Source: Laspinema palackyanum D2a (GTDB taxonomy: Bacteria > Cyanobacteriota > Cyanobacteriia > Cyanobacteriales > Laspinemataceae). Taken from it: a DNA stretch of 49,006 nt. Positions within the stretch are counted from its first letter, which is position 1. Every line of letters begins with the position of its first letter. The notes under the pieces are model-generated. The model worked only from the letters and a program-made list of their open reading frames with translations, searched no databases and had not been told where the DNA came from. This document shows positions 19,231 to 27,129 of this stretch, in pieces. The position numbers and the translations under genes are program-made. The DNA lies in the NCBI GenBank assembly GCA_025370845.1, contig JAMXFF010000019.1, positions 83,141-132,146 on the forward strand, given 5' to 3'.

Positions 19231-22158
19231 ATGAGAAAAAAACTGATTGAAGTTGCCCTCCCCCTGGAAGCGATTAATGCTGAATCGGCCCGAGAAAAAT
19301 CGATTCGGCATGGGCATCCTTCAACCCTGCATTTGTGGTGGGCGCGGCGACCTTTAGCCGCTTGTCGAGCAGTTTTGTGGTCTTCTTTGGTGGATGACCC
19401 CTCCAGTTGGCCGGATAAATTCCCCACAGAAGAAGACCAAAAGCGAGAACGGGAGCGCTTATTTGATATTTTGGGGCGAATCACCATTGAGACGGATAAA
19501 AAAGGCAATCACAAACAAGTTGTCCGGGGTTTAGTGTCTTGGGATGACATCAAAAACCCGGCAATCATTGATGAAGCGCAAAAAGAAATTGCCCGATGTT
19601 TAGCTTGGGACCGGGGAGAGGAACCGCCCACTCAACCGGATGCGGTGCGGGATTATATTGCTAAATATGCACCTCCAGCTTATGACCCGTTTGCCGGGGG
19701 TGGGTCGATTCCTTTAGAGGCACAACGGTTAGGATTAGAAGCTCATGCCAGTGATTTGAATCCCGTTGCGGTATTAATTAATAAAGCCTTAATTGAAATT
19801 CCCCCGAAGTTTAAAGATTTGCCTCCGATTAATCCTGAGAATCGGCAGAAAAAGGGGATGAATTTCTGGAAAGCGGCTCAAGGATTAGCGGCAGATGTGC
19901 GCTATTACGGGCAGTGGATGCGCGATCGCGCGTTCCAACGGATGGGGCATTTATATCCCAAGGTGGCATTACCAAAAGAATATGGGGATGATGCTGAAGC
20001 GACGGTGATTGCTTGGTTATGGGCGCGAACAGTGAAATGTCCCAACCCGGCTTGTGGTTGTCAGATGCCGTTGGTGAAAAGTTTTCAGCTTTCCACGAAG
20101 AAGGGGAAAGAGGCTTGGGTTCAGCCAAAGGTGCAGCAGGGTCAGGGGGAAAGTGAGCCTAATGGGGAGATGATGGCAGAGACTGCCGTCCCTCGGATTC
20201 GCTTTCAGGTGCAGTCAGGAACGGGAGAAGTGCCAGATGGGACGGTGGGTCGCAAGGGGGCGGTTTGTCTGGCTTGTGGAGCCCCTGTGGGGTTAGACTA
20301 TGTGAGGTCTGAAGGTTGTGGGGGGCGCATGGGGGCACAGTTGATGGCGATCGTCGCCGAAGGAAACAAGGGCCGGATTTATTTATCGCCGACCCATGAA
20401 CAGGAACAGATTGCTAATTCTGCTCAACCCAAATGGCAGCCCGAGAGTGAGTTGATTTGTAAATCGGGGGTCATTAATGCGCCTTTATATGGCATGACAA
20501 AACACGCTGATTTATTCACATCTCGTCAATTAGTTGCCCTAACTACTTTTAGTGACTTGGTGAGTGAAGCGAAAAAAAAGGCGTTTCAAGATGCAGTTTG
20601 TGCCCGGTTATCCGATGATGATGTGCCTTTGAATGAGGGGGGTACGGGGGCGAGGGCTTATGGGGAGGCGATCGCCACTTACTTAGCTTTTGCTGTGGAT
20701 AAAAGCTCGGATTATTGGAGCAATCTATGTACATGGGGCATTAGTGGAGAAACCATGAGTCATGTATTTACAAGACAAGCTATTCCAATGACTTGGGATT
20801 TTTGCGAAGCCAATCCCCTCAGTGATTCCACCGGAAATTTTAATGGGGCGATTAATTGGGTTGTACAAGTTCTTGAAAATCATGAAAATGGCAATTGTAA
20901 ATCTGAGGTATTCCAACATGATGCAACTTTGATTCATGAAAATGACTCCCGACCCAAAATAGTATCAACCGACCCGCCCTATTATGATGCTGTACCTTAC
21001 GCAGATTTATCGGATTTTTTCTATACATGGCTGCGTCCCAGTGTGAGTTCAATTTATCCAGACATTTGTAGTACCCTGTTAGCGCCTAAACATCAAGAAA
21101 TGGTAGCGGATACCTTTCGCCACGGTAGCAAGCAAAAAGCAAAAGATTTTTTTGAATCCAGCCTCATTAAATTATTTAATCGTATCAATAATCTCAACCA
21201 TCGTGATTATCCGGTAACGGTTTATTACGCACTTAAGCAGTCGGAAACCGATGATAACAATAACGTTGCTTCGACAGGTTGGGAAACAATTTTAGAAGGC
21301 TTAATGCAGGCTAATTTTAGCATTAGTGGAACCTGGCCATTAAGAACAGAAAGAAGTGCCCGAATGAGAAACCTTGACTCAAACGCCCTCGCTTCCTCTA
21401 TCGTTCTTATCTGCCGCCCTCGTCCAGAAACTGCCCCCAAAATCACGCGCCGCCAATTCCTCAGTGAACTCAAAAAAGAACTCCCCAAAGCCCTAAAAAC
21501 CCTCCAACAAGGCAATATCGCCCCGGTAGACTTGGCCCAAGCCAGTATCGGACCCGGGATGGCAGTCTACTCCCAATATACTGCGGTCCTCGAAAATGAT
21601 GGTTCCCCCATGCGAGTTCGCACCGCTTTACAACTGATTAATCAACTCCTAGATGAATACCTCACCGAACAAGAAGGAGAATTTGATAGCGATACCCGTT
21701 GGGCGTTGACCTGGTTTGAACAACATCAGTTCAATGAAGGACAATATGGCGATGCAGAAACCCTTTCCAAAGCCAGAAATACCAGCATTCAAGGCTTAGA
21801 ACAAGCGGGAATTTTAACCGCCAAAGCCGGAAAAGTCCGCCTACTGAAACGGTCAGAACTGCAACCGAATTGGAATCCAGAACAGGATAATCGCGTCCCT
21901 CATTGGGAAATCACCCAACACCTGATTCGCGCCCTCGACCAAACCGGAGAAATCGGTGCAGCCGAACTCCTCGCCAAACTCGGAGATGGCGGAGAAATTG
22001 CCCGAGATTTAGCCTATCGACTCTATAACCTCTGTGATAGAAAAGGTTGGTCAGCCGAAGGAATTGGCTATAACAGCCTAGTGATTTCTTGGCCTGAAAT
22101 CAGCCGATTAGCCAGGGAATCTAAGAAGTCTGAACCCATCCAAGGCAGCCTGTTTTAA
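19231..22158 (+). CDS. DUF1156 (COG1743) adenine-specific DNA methyltransferase, copy A
   Basis: 975 residues. The N-terminal DUF1156 block (RKKLIEVALPLEAINAES, then HPSTLHLWWARRPLAACRA) leads to an AdoMet-binding motif DPFAGGGS at residue 152. A zinc ribbon follows (C270, C275, C277 and C346-x2-C349), and the catalytic motif DPPYYD begins at 581. DPPY-type motifs indicate N6-adenine or N4-cytosine methylation. The C-terminal ~260 residues are specific to this family. Such proteins are associated with phage defence, where they would mark host DNA. The downstream helicase, second methyltransferase and DUF499 gene support this. Against copy B, the ends are almost identical in DNA, while residues ~297-430 and ~490-715 diverge. 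Confidence 0.93.
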   Translation: MRKKLIEVALPLEAINAESAREKSIRHGHPSTLHLWWARRPLAACRAVLWSSLVDDPSSWPDKFPTEEDQKRERERLFDILGRITIETDKKGNHKQVVRGLVSWDDIKNPAIIDEAQKEIARCLAWDRGEEPPTQPDAVRDYIAKYAPPAYDPFAGGGSIPLEAQRLGLEAHASDLNPVAVLINKALIEIPPKFKDLPPINPENRQKKGMNFWKAAQGLAADVRYYGQWMRDRAFQRMGHLYPKVALPKEYGDDAEATVIAWLWARTVKCPNPACGCQMPLVKSFQLSTKKGKEAWVQPKVQQGQGESEPNGEMMAETAVPRIRFQVQSGTGEVPDGTVGRKGAVCLACGAPVGLDYVRSEGCGGRMGAQLMAIVAEGNKGRIYLSPTHEQEQIANSAQPKWQPESELICKSGVINAPLYGMTKHADLFTSRQLVALTTFSDLVSEAKKKAFQDAVCARLSDDDVPLNEGGTGARAYGEAIATYLAFAVDKSSDYWSNLCTWGISGETMSHVFTRQAIPMTWDFCEANPLSDSTGNFNGAINWVVQVLENHENGNCKSEVFQHDATLIHENDSRPKIVSTDPPYYDAVPYADLSDFFYTWLRPSVSSIYPDICSTLLAPKHQEMVADTFRHGSKQKAKDFFESSLIKLFNRINNLNHRDYPVTVYYALKQSETDDNNNVASTGWETILEGLMQANFSISGTWPLRTERSARMRNLDSNALASSIVLICRPRPETAPKITRRQFLSELKKELPKALKTLQQGNIAPVDLAQASIGPGMAVYSQYTAVLENDGSPMRVRTALQLINQLLDEYLTEQEGEFDSDTRWALTWFEQHQFNEGQYGDAETLSKARNTSIQGLEQAGILTAKAGKVRLLKRSELQPNWNPEQDNRVPHWEITQHLIRALDQTGEIGAAELLAKLGDGGEIARDLAYRLYNLCDRKGWSAEGIGYNSLVISWPEISRLARESKKSEPIQGSLF

Positions 22159-22183
22159 CCGATATCTTGCACCTGTTGCAACA

Positions 22184-22308
22184 GCGGGGGATAAATCAAG
22201 CGCCTAACAGCTCAAGTCGTCTAAAGACGACTGAAAACACCACGGGATATAGACTTGCAGTCGGTTAAAAACCGACTTTAGCTATTAGGCGCTTGATTTA
22301 TCCCCCGC
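22184..22308. repeat. Palindromic repeat element with 24-bp inverted ends
   Basis: Perfect 24-bp inverted arms (22184-22207 and 22285-22308, starting GCGGGGGATAAATCAAGCGC) enclose two smaller hairpins, AGTCGTC/GACGACT (22215-22232) and AGTCGGTT/AACCGACT. The element fills most of the gap between methyltransferase A and the helicase and has no coding capacity. It could be a MITE or an RNA-structured spacer. The rest of 22159-22486 shows nothing further. Confidence 0.8.
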
Positions 22309-22486
22309 CGGGTGTTGCTGGGCTGGGCTTCAGCCAAGTCACCAAGAAATGACAATTGCTATAGCTTCTCTAAAAACCCTGGATTTATTTTGAGCCAAGG
22401 AGTACCCTGGAATAAGCGCAATTCTGTTGCACATCCAAGCCCCTTGACCGAACTCCAGTCCGTTTCATCCTCAAACTGCATAGCTT

Positions 22487-25400
22487 ATGGTACAACTGGA
22501 AGACCTGACTCGTGGGACAACCATTAAAGGTATTATCCCCCATCAAAACATCACCGTCATTGATACCCAGTGGCATGGCAGTGATGCAGTTGAGATCATT
22601 TATAAGGATGCAAACGGACAACTTCATAACCAAATTCTGTACAGACATGATGAATGCACCCTGGAAATTGTCACAGAAGGGCAACCCTGGAGTTTTAATG
22701 GGAATGGTGCCCTGCTGCGCCTGGTTTCTGAAGCCCATCGGATTCGCTTGGCGCATTTATTCGACCCCCTGCTGGCTGTCCATACCTCCCTGGTAGAACC
22801 GCTTCCTCACCAAATTTCCGCAGTTTATGAGGTCATGTTAACTCGACAGCCTCTGCGATTTTTGTTGGCCGATGACCCGGGGGCTGGGAAAACTATTATG
22901 GCGGGGTTATTGATTCGAGAATTGCTGATTAGAGGGGATTTGCAACGCTGCTTGATTGTTTGTCCCGGGAGTTTGGCAGTGCAATGGCAAGATGAGTTGT
23001 TTCAAAAATTTCATCTGCGGTTCGAGATTTTGACCAATGACCGCATTGAATCTGCTCACACTGGGAATGCTTTTACAGAAATGCCCCTGCTGATTTGCCG
23101 ATTAGATAAACTTAGTCGCAATGATGATTTGCAAGCCAAACTGAGTCAAACCGATTGGGATTTAGTGGTGGTGGATGAGGCCCATAAAATGTCTGCCTCA
23201 TTTTTTGGGGGAGAAGTTCGCGAAACCAAGCGCTACAAACTCGGTAAGCTGCTTTCTACCCTAACTCGTCATTTCCTGCTGATGACGGCGACGCCTCACA
23301 ATGGGAAGGAAGAGGATTTTCAGCTATTTTTGGCGCTTTTAGATGGCGATCGCTTTGAAGGACGATTCCGCGATGGAGTCCATGTCTGCGATACCTCCGA
23401 CTTAATCCGCCGGTTAGTCAAAGAAGACCTGCTCAAATTTGATAGTACACCCCTCTTCCCCGAACGTCGCGCCCATACCGTCGAATATGCCCTCTCGGAC
23501 TTAGAGGCAGTCCTCTACAAACAGGTCACTGACTATGTAAAGGATGAATTTAACCGCGCTGAAGCCCTGATGAATGATGGACGCCGGGGGACCGTGGGAT
23601 TTGCTTTGACCATTTTGCAACGTCGCCTTGCCTCCTCTCCTGAAGCAATTTATCAATCCCTACAAAGACGAAGAACTCGCCTCCAAAAACGCCTGCGAGA
23701 AGAAGAGATTTTACAACGAGGACTCACTGCTGAACTTGAAAACAATTTCATCATTAATCCAGAGGATTTGGATGATGATTTTGAAGAGTCAAACAGTGAT
23801 GAACGGGAAGCAACGGAAGCAGAAGTGGTGGATTTAGCCACTGCGGCGCGGACGATCGCCGAGTTGCAAGTGGAAATCCATTGTTTGGAAGAACTGGAAA
23901 AACTCGCCCTGAAAGTCAGACGCAGTGGCAAGGACCGCAAATGGGAAGAACTCTCCAAAATCCTGCAAAACCGCGATGAAATGTTTGATGCTGGGGGTCA
24001 TCGGCGCAAACTGGTGATTTTTACCGAACATCGGGATACTTTAAACTACCTCACCGAACGAATCCGGACCCTTCTCGGACGTTCAGAAGCGGTGGTGACC
24101 ATTCATGGCGGGATGGGACGGGAGGAGAGAAAGAAAGCCGAAGAAGCGTTTAAACAGGATGTTAACGTAGAGGTTTTGATTGCTACTGATGCCGCAGGGG
24201 AAGGGATTAATTTGCAGCGATCGCATTTGATGGTAAATTATGACCTCCCTTGGAACCCGAATCGGTTAGAACAGCGGTTTGGACGGATTCACCGCATCGG
24301 GCAAACTGAGGTTTGTCATCTCTGGAATTTGTTAGCGGGGGAAACCCGGGAAGGGGATGTTTATTTGTCCCTGCTGCGGAAACTGGAGATTGAGCAAAAA
24401 GCCCTGGGGGGTAAAGTTTTTGATGTATTGGGGAAAGCGATCGCCGGGAAAGAACTGCGAGAATTGCTGATTGAAGCCATTCGCTATGGCGATCGCCCGG
24501 ATATCAAAGCCAAACTGAACCAATTCGTAGCCGATCGCCTAGATCGAGTCCGCTTAGAAGAATTACTAGAAGAACGTGCCCTAGCCCGAGATATCATGGA
24601 TGCGACCCGAGTCCAACAGATTCGCGAAGATATGGAACGGGCCCAGGCGCGGAAAATCCAACCCCATTTTATCGCCTCTTTCTTCTTAGAAGCCTTCCAA
24701 CGCTTAGGGGGAAGCATTCGACAGCGCGAACCCCAGCGCTATGAGATTACCAACGTTCCGGCAACCCTTCGCAATCGCGATCGCCTGATTGGGATGGGAG
24801 AACCCATTCTGCGCCGCTATGAGCGAATTTGCTTTGAGAAAGACCTAATTAGCGTTCCCGGAAAACCCTTAGCTGATTTTGTTTGTCCAGGACATCCCCT
24901 CCTGGATGCCACCCTAGACTTAACTTTAGAACGGCATCGAGACTTGCTGCGACAGGGGGCGATTCTCGTTGATGAAACAGATTTTGGGGAAGAAGTGCGG
25001 GCATTAATTTACCTCGAACATTCCATTCAGGACGCCCGTACAGATAAAGATGGACGGCGGCGGGTGGTTTCTCGCCGGATGCAGTATGTGGAGATTGGAT
25101 TGGGGGTTCCTGCTGGGCTTCCCCCTCATCCCCTCACCCCTTCTCCCACCAGGGGAGAAGGGGGACCGGAGGTGCGAGGGACATCTGGGACTAACCCACA
25201 TCCCCCTCTTACTCTTCCTCCCCTCTCCCCGGGTGGGAGAGGGGCCGGGGGTGAGGGGGACTATCTTGCGCCACTTCCCCCTCATCCCCTAACCCCTTCT
25301 CCCACCAGGGGAGAAGGGGGACCGGAGGTGCAGGGAACCTCTGGGACTAACCCTCATCCCCCTCTTACTCCCCTCTCCCCTGGTGGGAGAGGGGCCGGGG

Positions 25401-26998
25401 GTGAGGGGGACAACTGGCAACAACGCACCCCCAATTCTCCACTTTCTCCCACCCCGAGAAAAGGAGAACAAGATCGGTGGGAGATTTCTCCCGCCTTAAG
25501 AAAAAGGATGACCGAAATTGCTCGTCAGCTAAGGAAACAACAAACCCCCAGTGAAAAAATTCTTTGGCAAGCGATTCGCGGGAAAAAATTAGACGATCGC
25601 AAGTTTCGTCGCCAGCAACCGATTGGTGCTTTTGTGGTGGATTTCTTTTGTGCAGCAGAGCGTTTAATTGTAGAGGTAGATGGTGCTGTACATAACGACC
25701 CAGAACAAAAAGCACTTGATACCGAGCGCCAGTTTTTATTAGAATCGTTGGGACTCCGATTTGTTCGATTAAGTGCTACTGAGGTTGAAACCGATCTTTC
25801 CACTTGTCTTGAGCAGATTCGACAGGCTTTTTCCCCTCTTACTCTTCCTCCCCTCTCCCCGGGTGGGAGAGGGGCCGGGGGTGAGGGGGACTATGTTCAA
25901 GGAAATCCCCCTCATCCCCTAACCCCTTCTCCCACCAGGGGAGAAGGGGGACCGGAGGTGCAACCAACTCCAGCAACTAACCCTCAACCCCCTCTTACTC
26001 TTCCTCCCCTCTCCCCGGGTGGGAGAGGGGCCGGGGGTGAGGGGGAACTCCCCAAAGGAGCAACCCGCAACGCAGGCTATGCCCCTTATTTAGATTATCG
26101 ACCCTTAACCGAATCCGAAACATCCCTAGTAGAAAGCCCGATCGCCGGTTTGGGACTGCGCCATGACATTGAAAATCAGGCCACCAGTTATGCGATCGCC
26201 CACCTTGTCCCCCAACATCTCCAGGAAATCCGCACTCGCCAAAAAGACCTCATCGATAAAACCGTCCGCGCCGTCAAAGACCGACTGCTTAAAGAAATTA
26301 ACTACTGGGACCACCGCGCCACCGACCTCCGGGTACAGGAACAGGCAGGCAAACCCAACGCCAAACTCAACTCCGCCAAAGCCCAACAGCGCGCCGATGA
26401 CCTCGCCGCCCGACTCCAGAAACGCCTGACTGAACTGGAACAGGAATGCAAACTCTCTCCCTTGCCTCCCGTAGTCGTGGGTGGGGCCCTGGTCATTCCC
26501 ATTGGTTTATTGCAACGCCTGCAAGGAATTAAAGCCTCCACCGCCACCCCCTTTGCCCGAGAAACCAAGCGGGTAGAACTGAGGGCAATGGCAACCGTAA
26601 TGGCCGCAGAACAGGCATTAGGCTATCAACCCCGGGATGTCAGCGCTTCTAAGTGCGGCTATGACATCGAATCCCGCAACCCTGAAACCGGACATTTGCG
26701 CTTTGTCGAAGTCAAGGGCAGGATAGAAACAGCAGATACCGTCACCGTCACCAAAAATGAAGTCATCACCGCCCTCAATCAGCCGGATCACTATGTTCTG
26801 GCCCTGGTTCAGGTTCCCCTAGACCCCAATGAACCCGAGGGGACAGCCAGCAATCCGGTGACCCCCAAAGACTGTATCCTGCGCTATGTCCACCAGCCTT
26901 TTCAACGGGAACCGGATTTTGGCGTTTGCAGTGTCAATTACGAGTGGAAAGAACTATGGAATCGAGGACAAGATATAGCAGTCCTAAATGATTTTTAA
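22487..26998 (+). CDS. SNF2-type defence helicase with DUF3883 domain and an inserted DUF559 segment
   Basis: 1503 residues. The helicase core has Walker A GAGKT (132-136), DEAH at 230-233, LLMTATPHNGKEEDF, then the C-terminal lobe (LVIFTEHRDTLNYL, ATDAAGEGINLQ, LEQRFGRIHRIGQ). After a long helical region, residues ~879-1187 are an insertion of palindrome-encoded PLTPSPTRGEG and LSPGGRGAGGEG peptides around a complete DUF559 nuclease domain (~998-1115; D1052, E1063, D1065 and nearby His). Native sequence resumes at NAGYAPYLDYRPL. The C-terminus is a DUF3883, PD-(D/E)XK-like domain (GYDIESRNP, FVEVKGR, about 1391-1440). The helicase resembles DrmD-type proteins. It presumably translocates on DNA and works with the flanking methyltransferases and DUF499 protein. 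Whether the insertion is tolerated is unknown. Confidence 0.9.
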   Translation: MVQLEDLTRGTTIKGIIPHQNITVIDTQWHGSDAVEIIYKDANGQLHNQILYRHDECTLEIVTEGQPWSFNGNGALLRLVSEAHRIRLAHLFDPLLAVHTSLVEPLPHQISAVYEVMLTRQPLRFLLADDPGAGKTIMAGLLIRELLIRGDLQRCLIVCPGSLAVQWQDELFQKFHLRFEILTNDRIESAHTGNAFTEMPLLICRLDKLSRNDDLQAKLSQTDWDLVVVDEAHKMSASFFGGEVRETKRYKLGKLLSTLTRHFLLMTATPHNGKEEDFQLFLALLDGDRFEGRFRDGVHVCDTSDLIRRLVKEDLLKFDSTPLFPERRAHTVEYALSDLEAVLYKQVTDYVKDEFNRAEALMNDGRRGTVGFALTILQRRLASSPEAIYQSLQRRRTRLQKRLREEEILQRGLTAELENNFIINPEDLDDDFEESNSDEREATEAEVVDLATAARTIAELQVEIHCLEELEKLALKVRRSGKDRKWEELSKILQNRDEMFDAGGHRRKLVIFTEHRDTLNYLTERIRTLLGRSEAVVTIHGGMGREERKKAEEAFKQDVNVEVLIATDAAGEGINLQRSHLMVNYDLPWNPNRLEQRFGRIHRIGQTEVCHLWNLLAGETREGDVYLSLLRKLEIEQKALGGKVFDVLGKAIAGKELRELLIEAIRYGDRPDIKAKLNQFVADRLDRVRLEELLEERALARDIMDATRVQQIREDMERAQARKIQPHFIASFFLEAFQRLGGSIRQREPQRYEITNVPATLRNRDRLIGMGEPILRRYERICFEKDLISVPGKPLADFVCPGHPLLDATLDLTLERHRDLLRQGAILVDETDFGEEVRALIYLEHSIQDARTDKDGRRRVVSRRMQYVEIGLGVPAGLPPHPLTPSPTRGEGGPEVRGTSGTNPHPPLTLPPLSPGGRGAGGEGDYLAPLPPHPLTPSPTRGEGGPEVQGTSGTNPHPPLTPLSPGGRGAGGEGDNWQQRTPNSPLSPTPRKGEQDRWEISPALRKRMTEIARQLRKQQTPSEKILWQAIRGKKLDDRKFRRQQPIGAFVVDFFCAAERLIVEVDGAVHNDPEQKALDTERQFLLESLGLRFVRLSATEVETDLSTCLEQIRQAFSPLTLPPLSPGGRGAGGEGDYVQGNPPHPLTPSPTRGEGGPEVQPTPATNPQPPLTLPPLSPGGRGAGGEGELPKGATRNAGYAPYLDYRPLTESETSLVESPIAGLGLRHDIENQATSYAIAHLVPQHLQEIRTRQKDLIDKTVRAVKDRLLKEINYWDHRATDLRVQEQAGKPNAKLNSAKAQQRADDLAARLQKRLTELEQECKLSPLPPVVVGGALVIPIGLLQRLQGIKASTATPFARETKRVELRAMATVMAAEQALGYQPRDVSASKCGYDIESRNPETGHLRFVEVKGRIETADTVTVTKNEVITALNQPDHYVLALVQVPLDPNEPEGTASNPVTPKDCILRYVHQPFQREPDFGVCSVNYEWKELWNRGQDIAVLNDF
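25121..26046 (+). mobile_element. DUF559 endonuclease segment bracketed by GC-rich palindromic repeats, inserted in the helicase
   Basis: Order: full repeat unit (25121-25260), full unit (25277-25410), DUF559 coding segment (25411-25832), half unit (25833-25890), full unit (25907-26046). Each full unit joins two hairpins, one around CTTCTCCCACCAGGGGAGAAG and one around CCCCTCTCCCCGGGTGGGAGAGGGG. Everything stays in the helicase frame, with no stop. The DUF559 part has an internal ATG at 25508 preceded by AAAAGG and keeps its catalytic residues, but has no stop of its own. A related palindrome recurs at 30050-30080 and 30643-30677. I infer a repeat-associated mobile passenger; no transposase is visible. 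Confidence 0.8.
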
Positions 26999-27129
26999 CA
27001 TCTTCTTCTCCCCTCTCCCGTTCTGGGCCGCCAACGGTTGGGGGCCGCCATCGTCTTCCACAACTGATATAGGACTGCTATAGAACTTCCACCGGAATCC
27101 GACAAAAAAATTAAAACCCACACACACTG

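Noticed and set aside
18972-19508. 178-codon minus-strand frame across the start of methyltransferase A
   Set aside because: It overlaps the conserved N-terminus of the methyltransferase, and its mate at 27111-27386 exists only because that gene is duplicated.
25121-26046. Intein in the helicase
   Set aside because: There are no splice-site Cys/Ser or terminal His-Asn motifs. The segment lies in a linker rather than the ATPase active site, and its ends are palindromic repeats.
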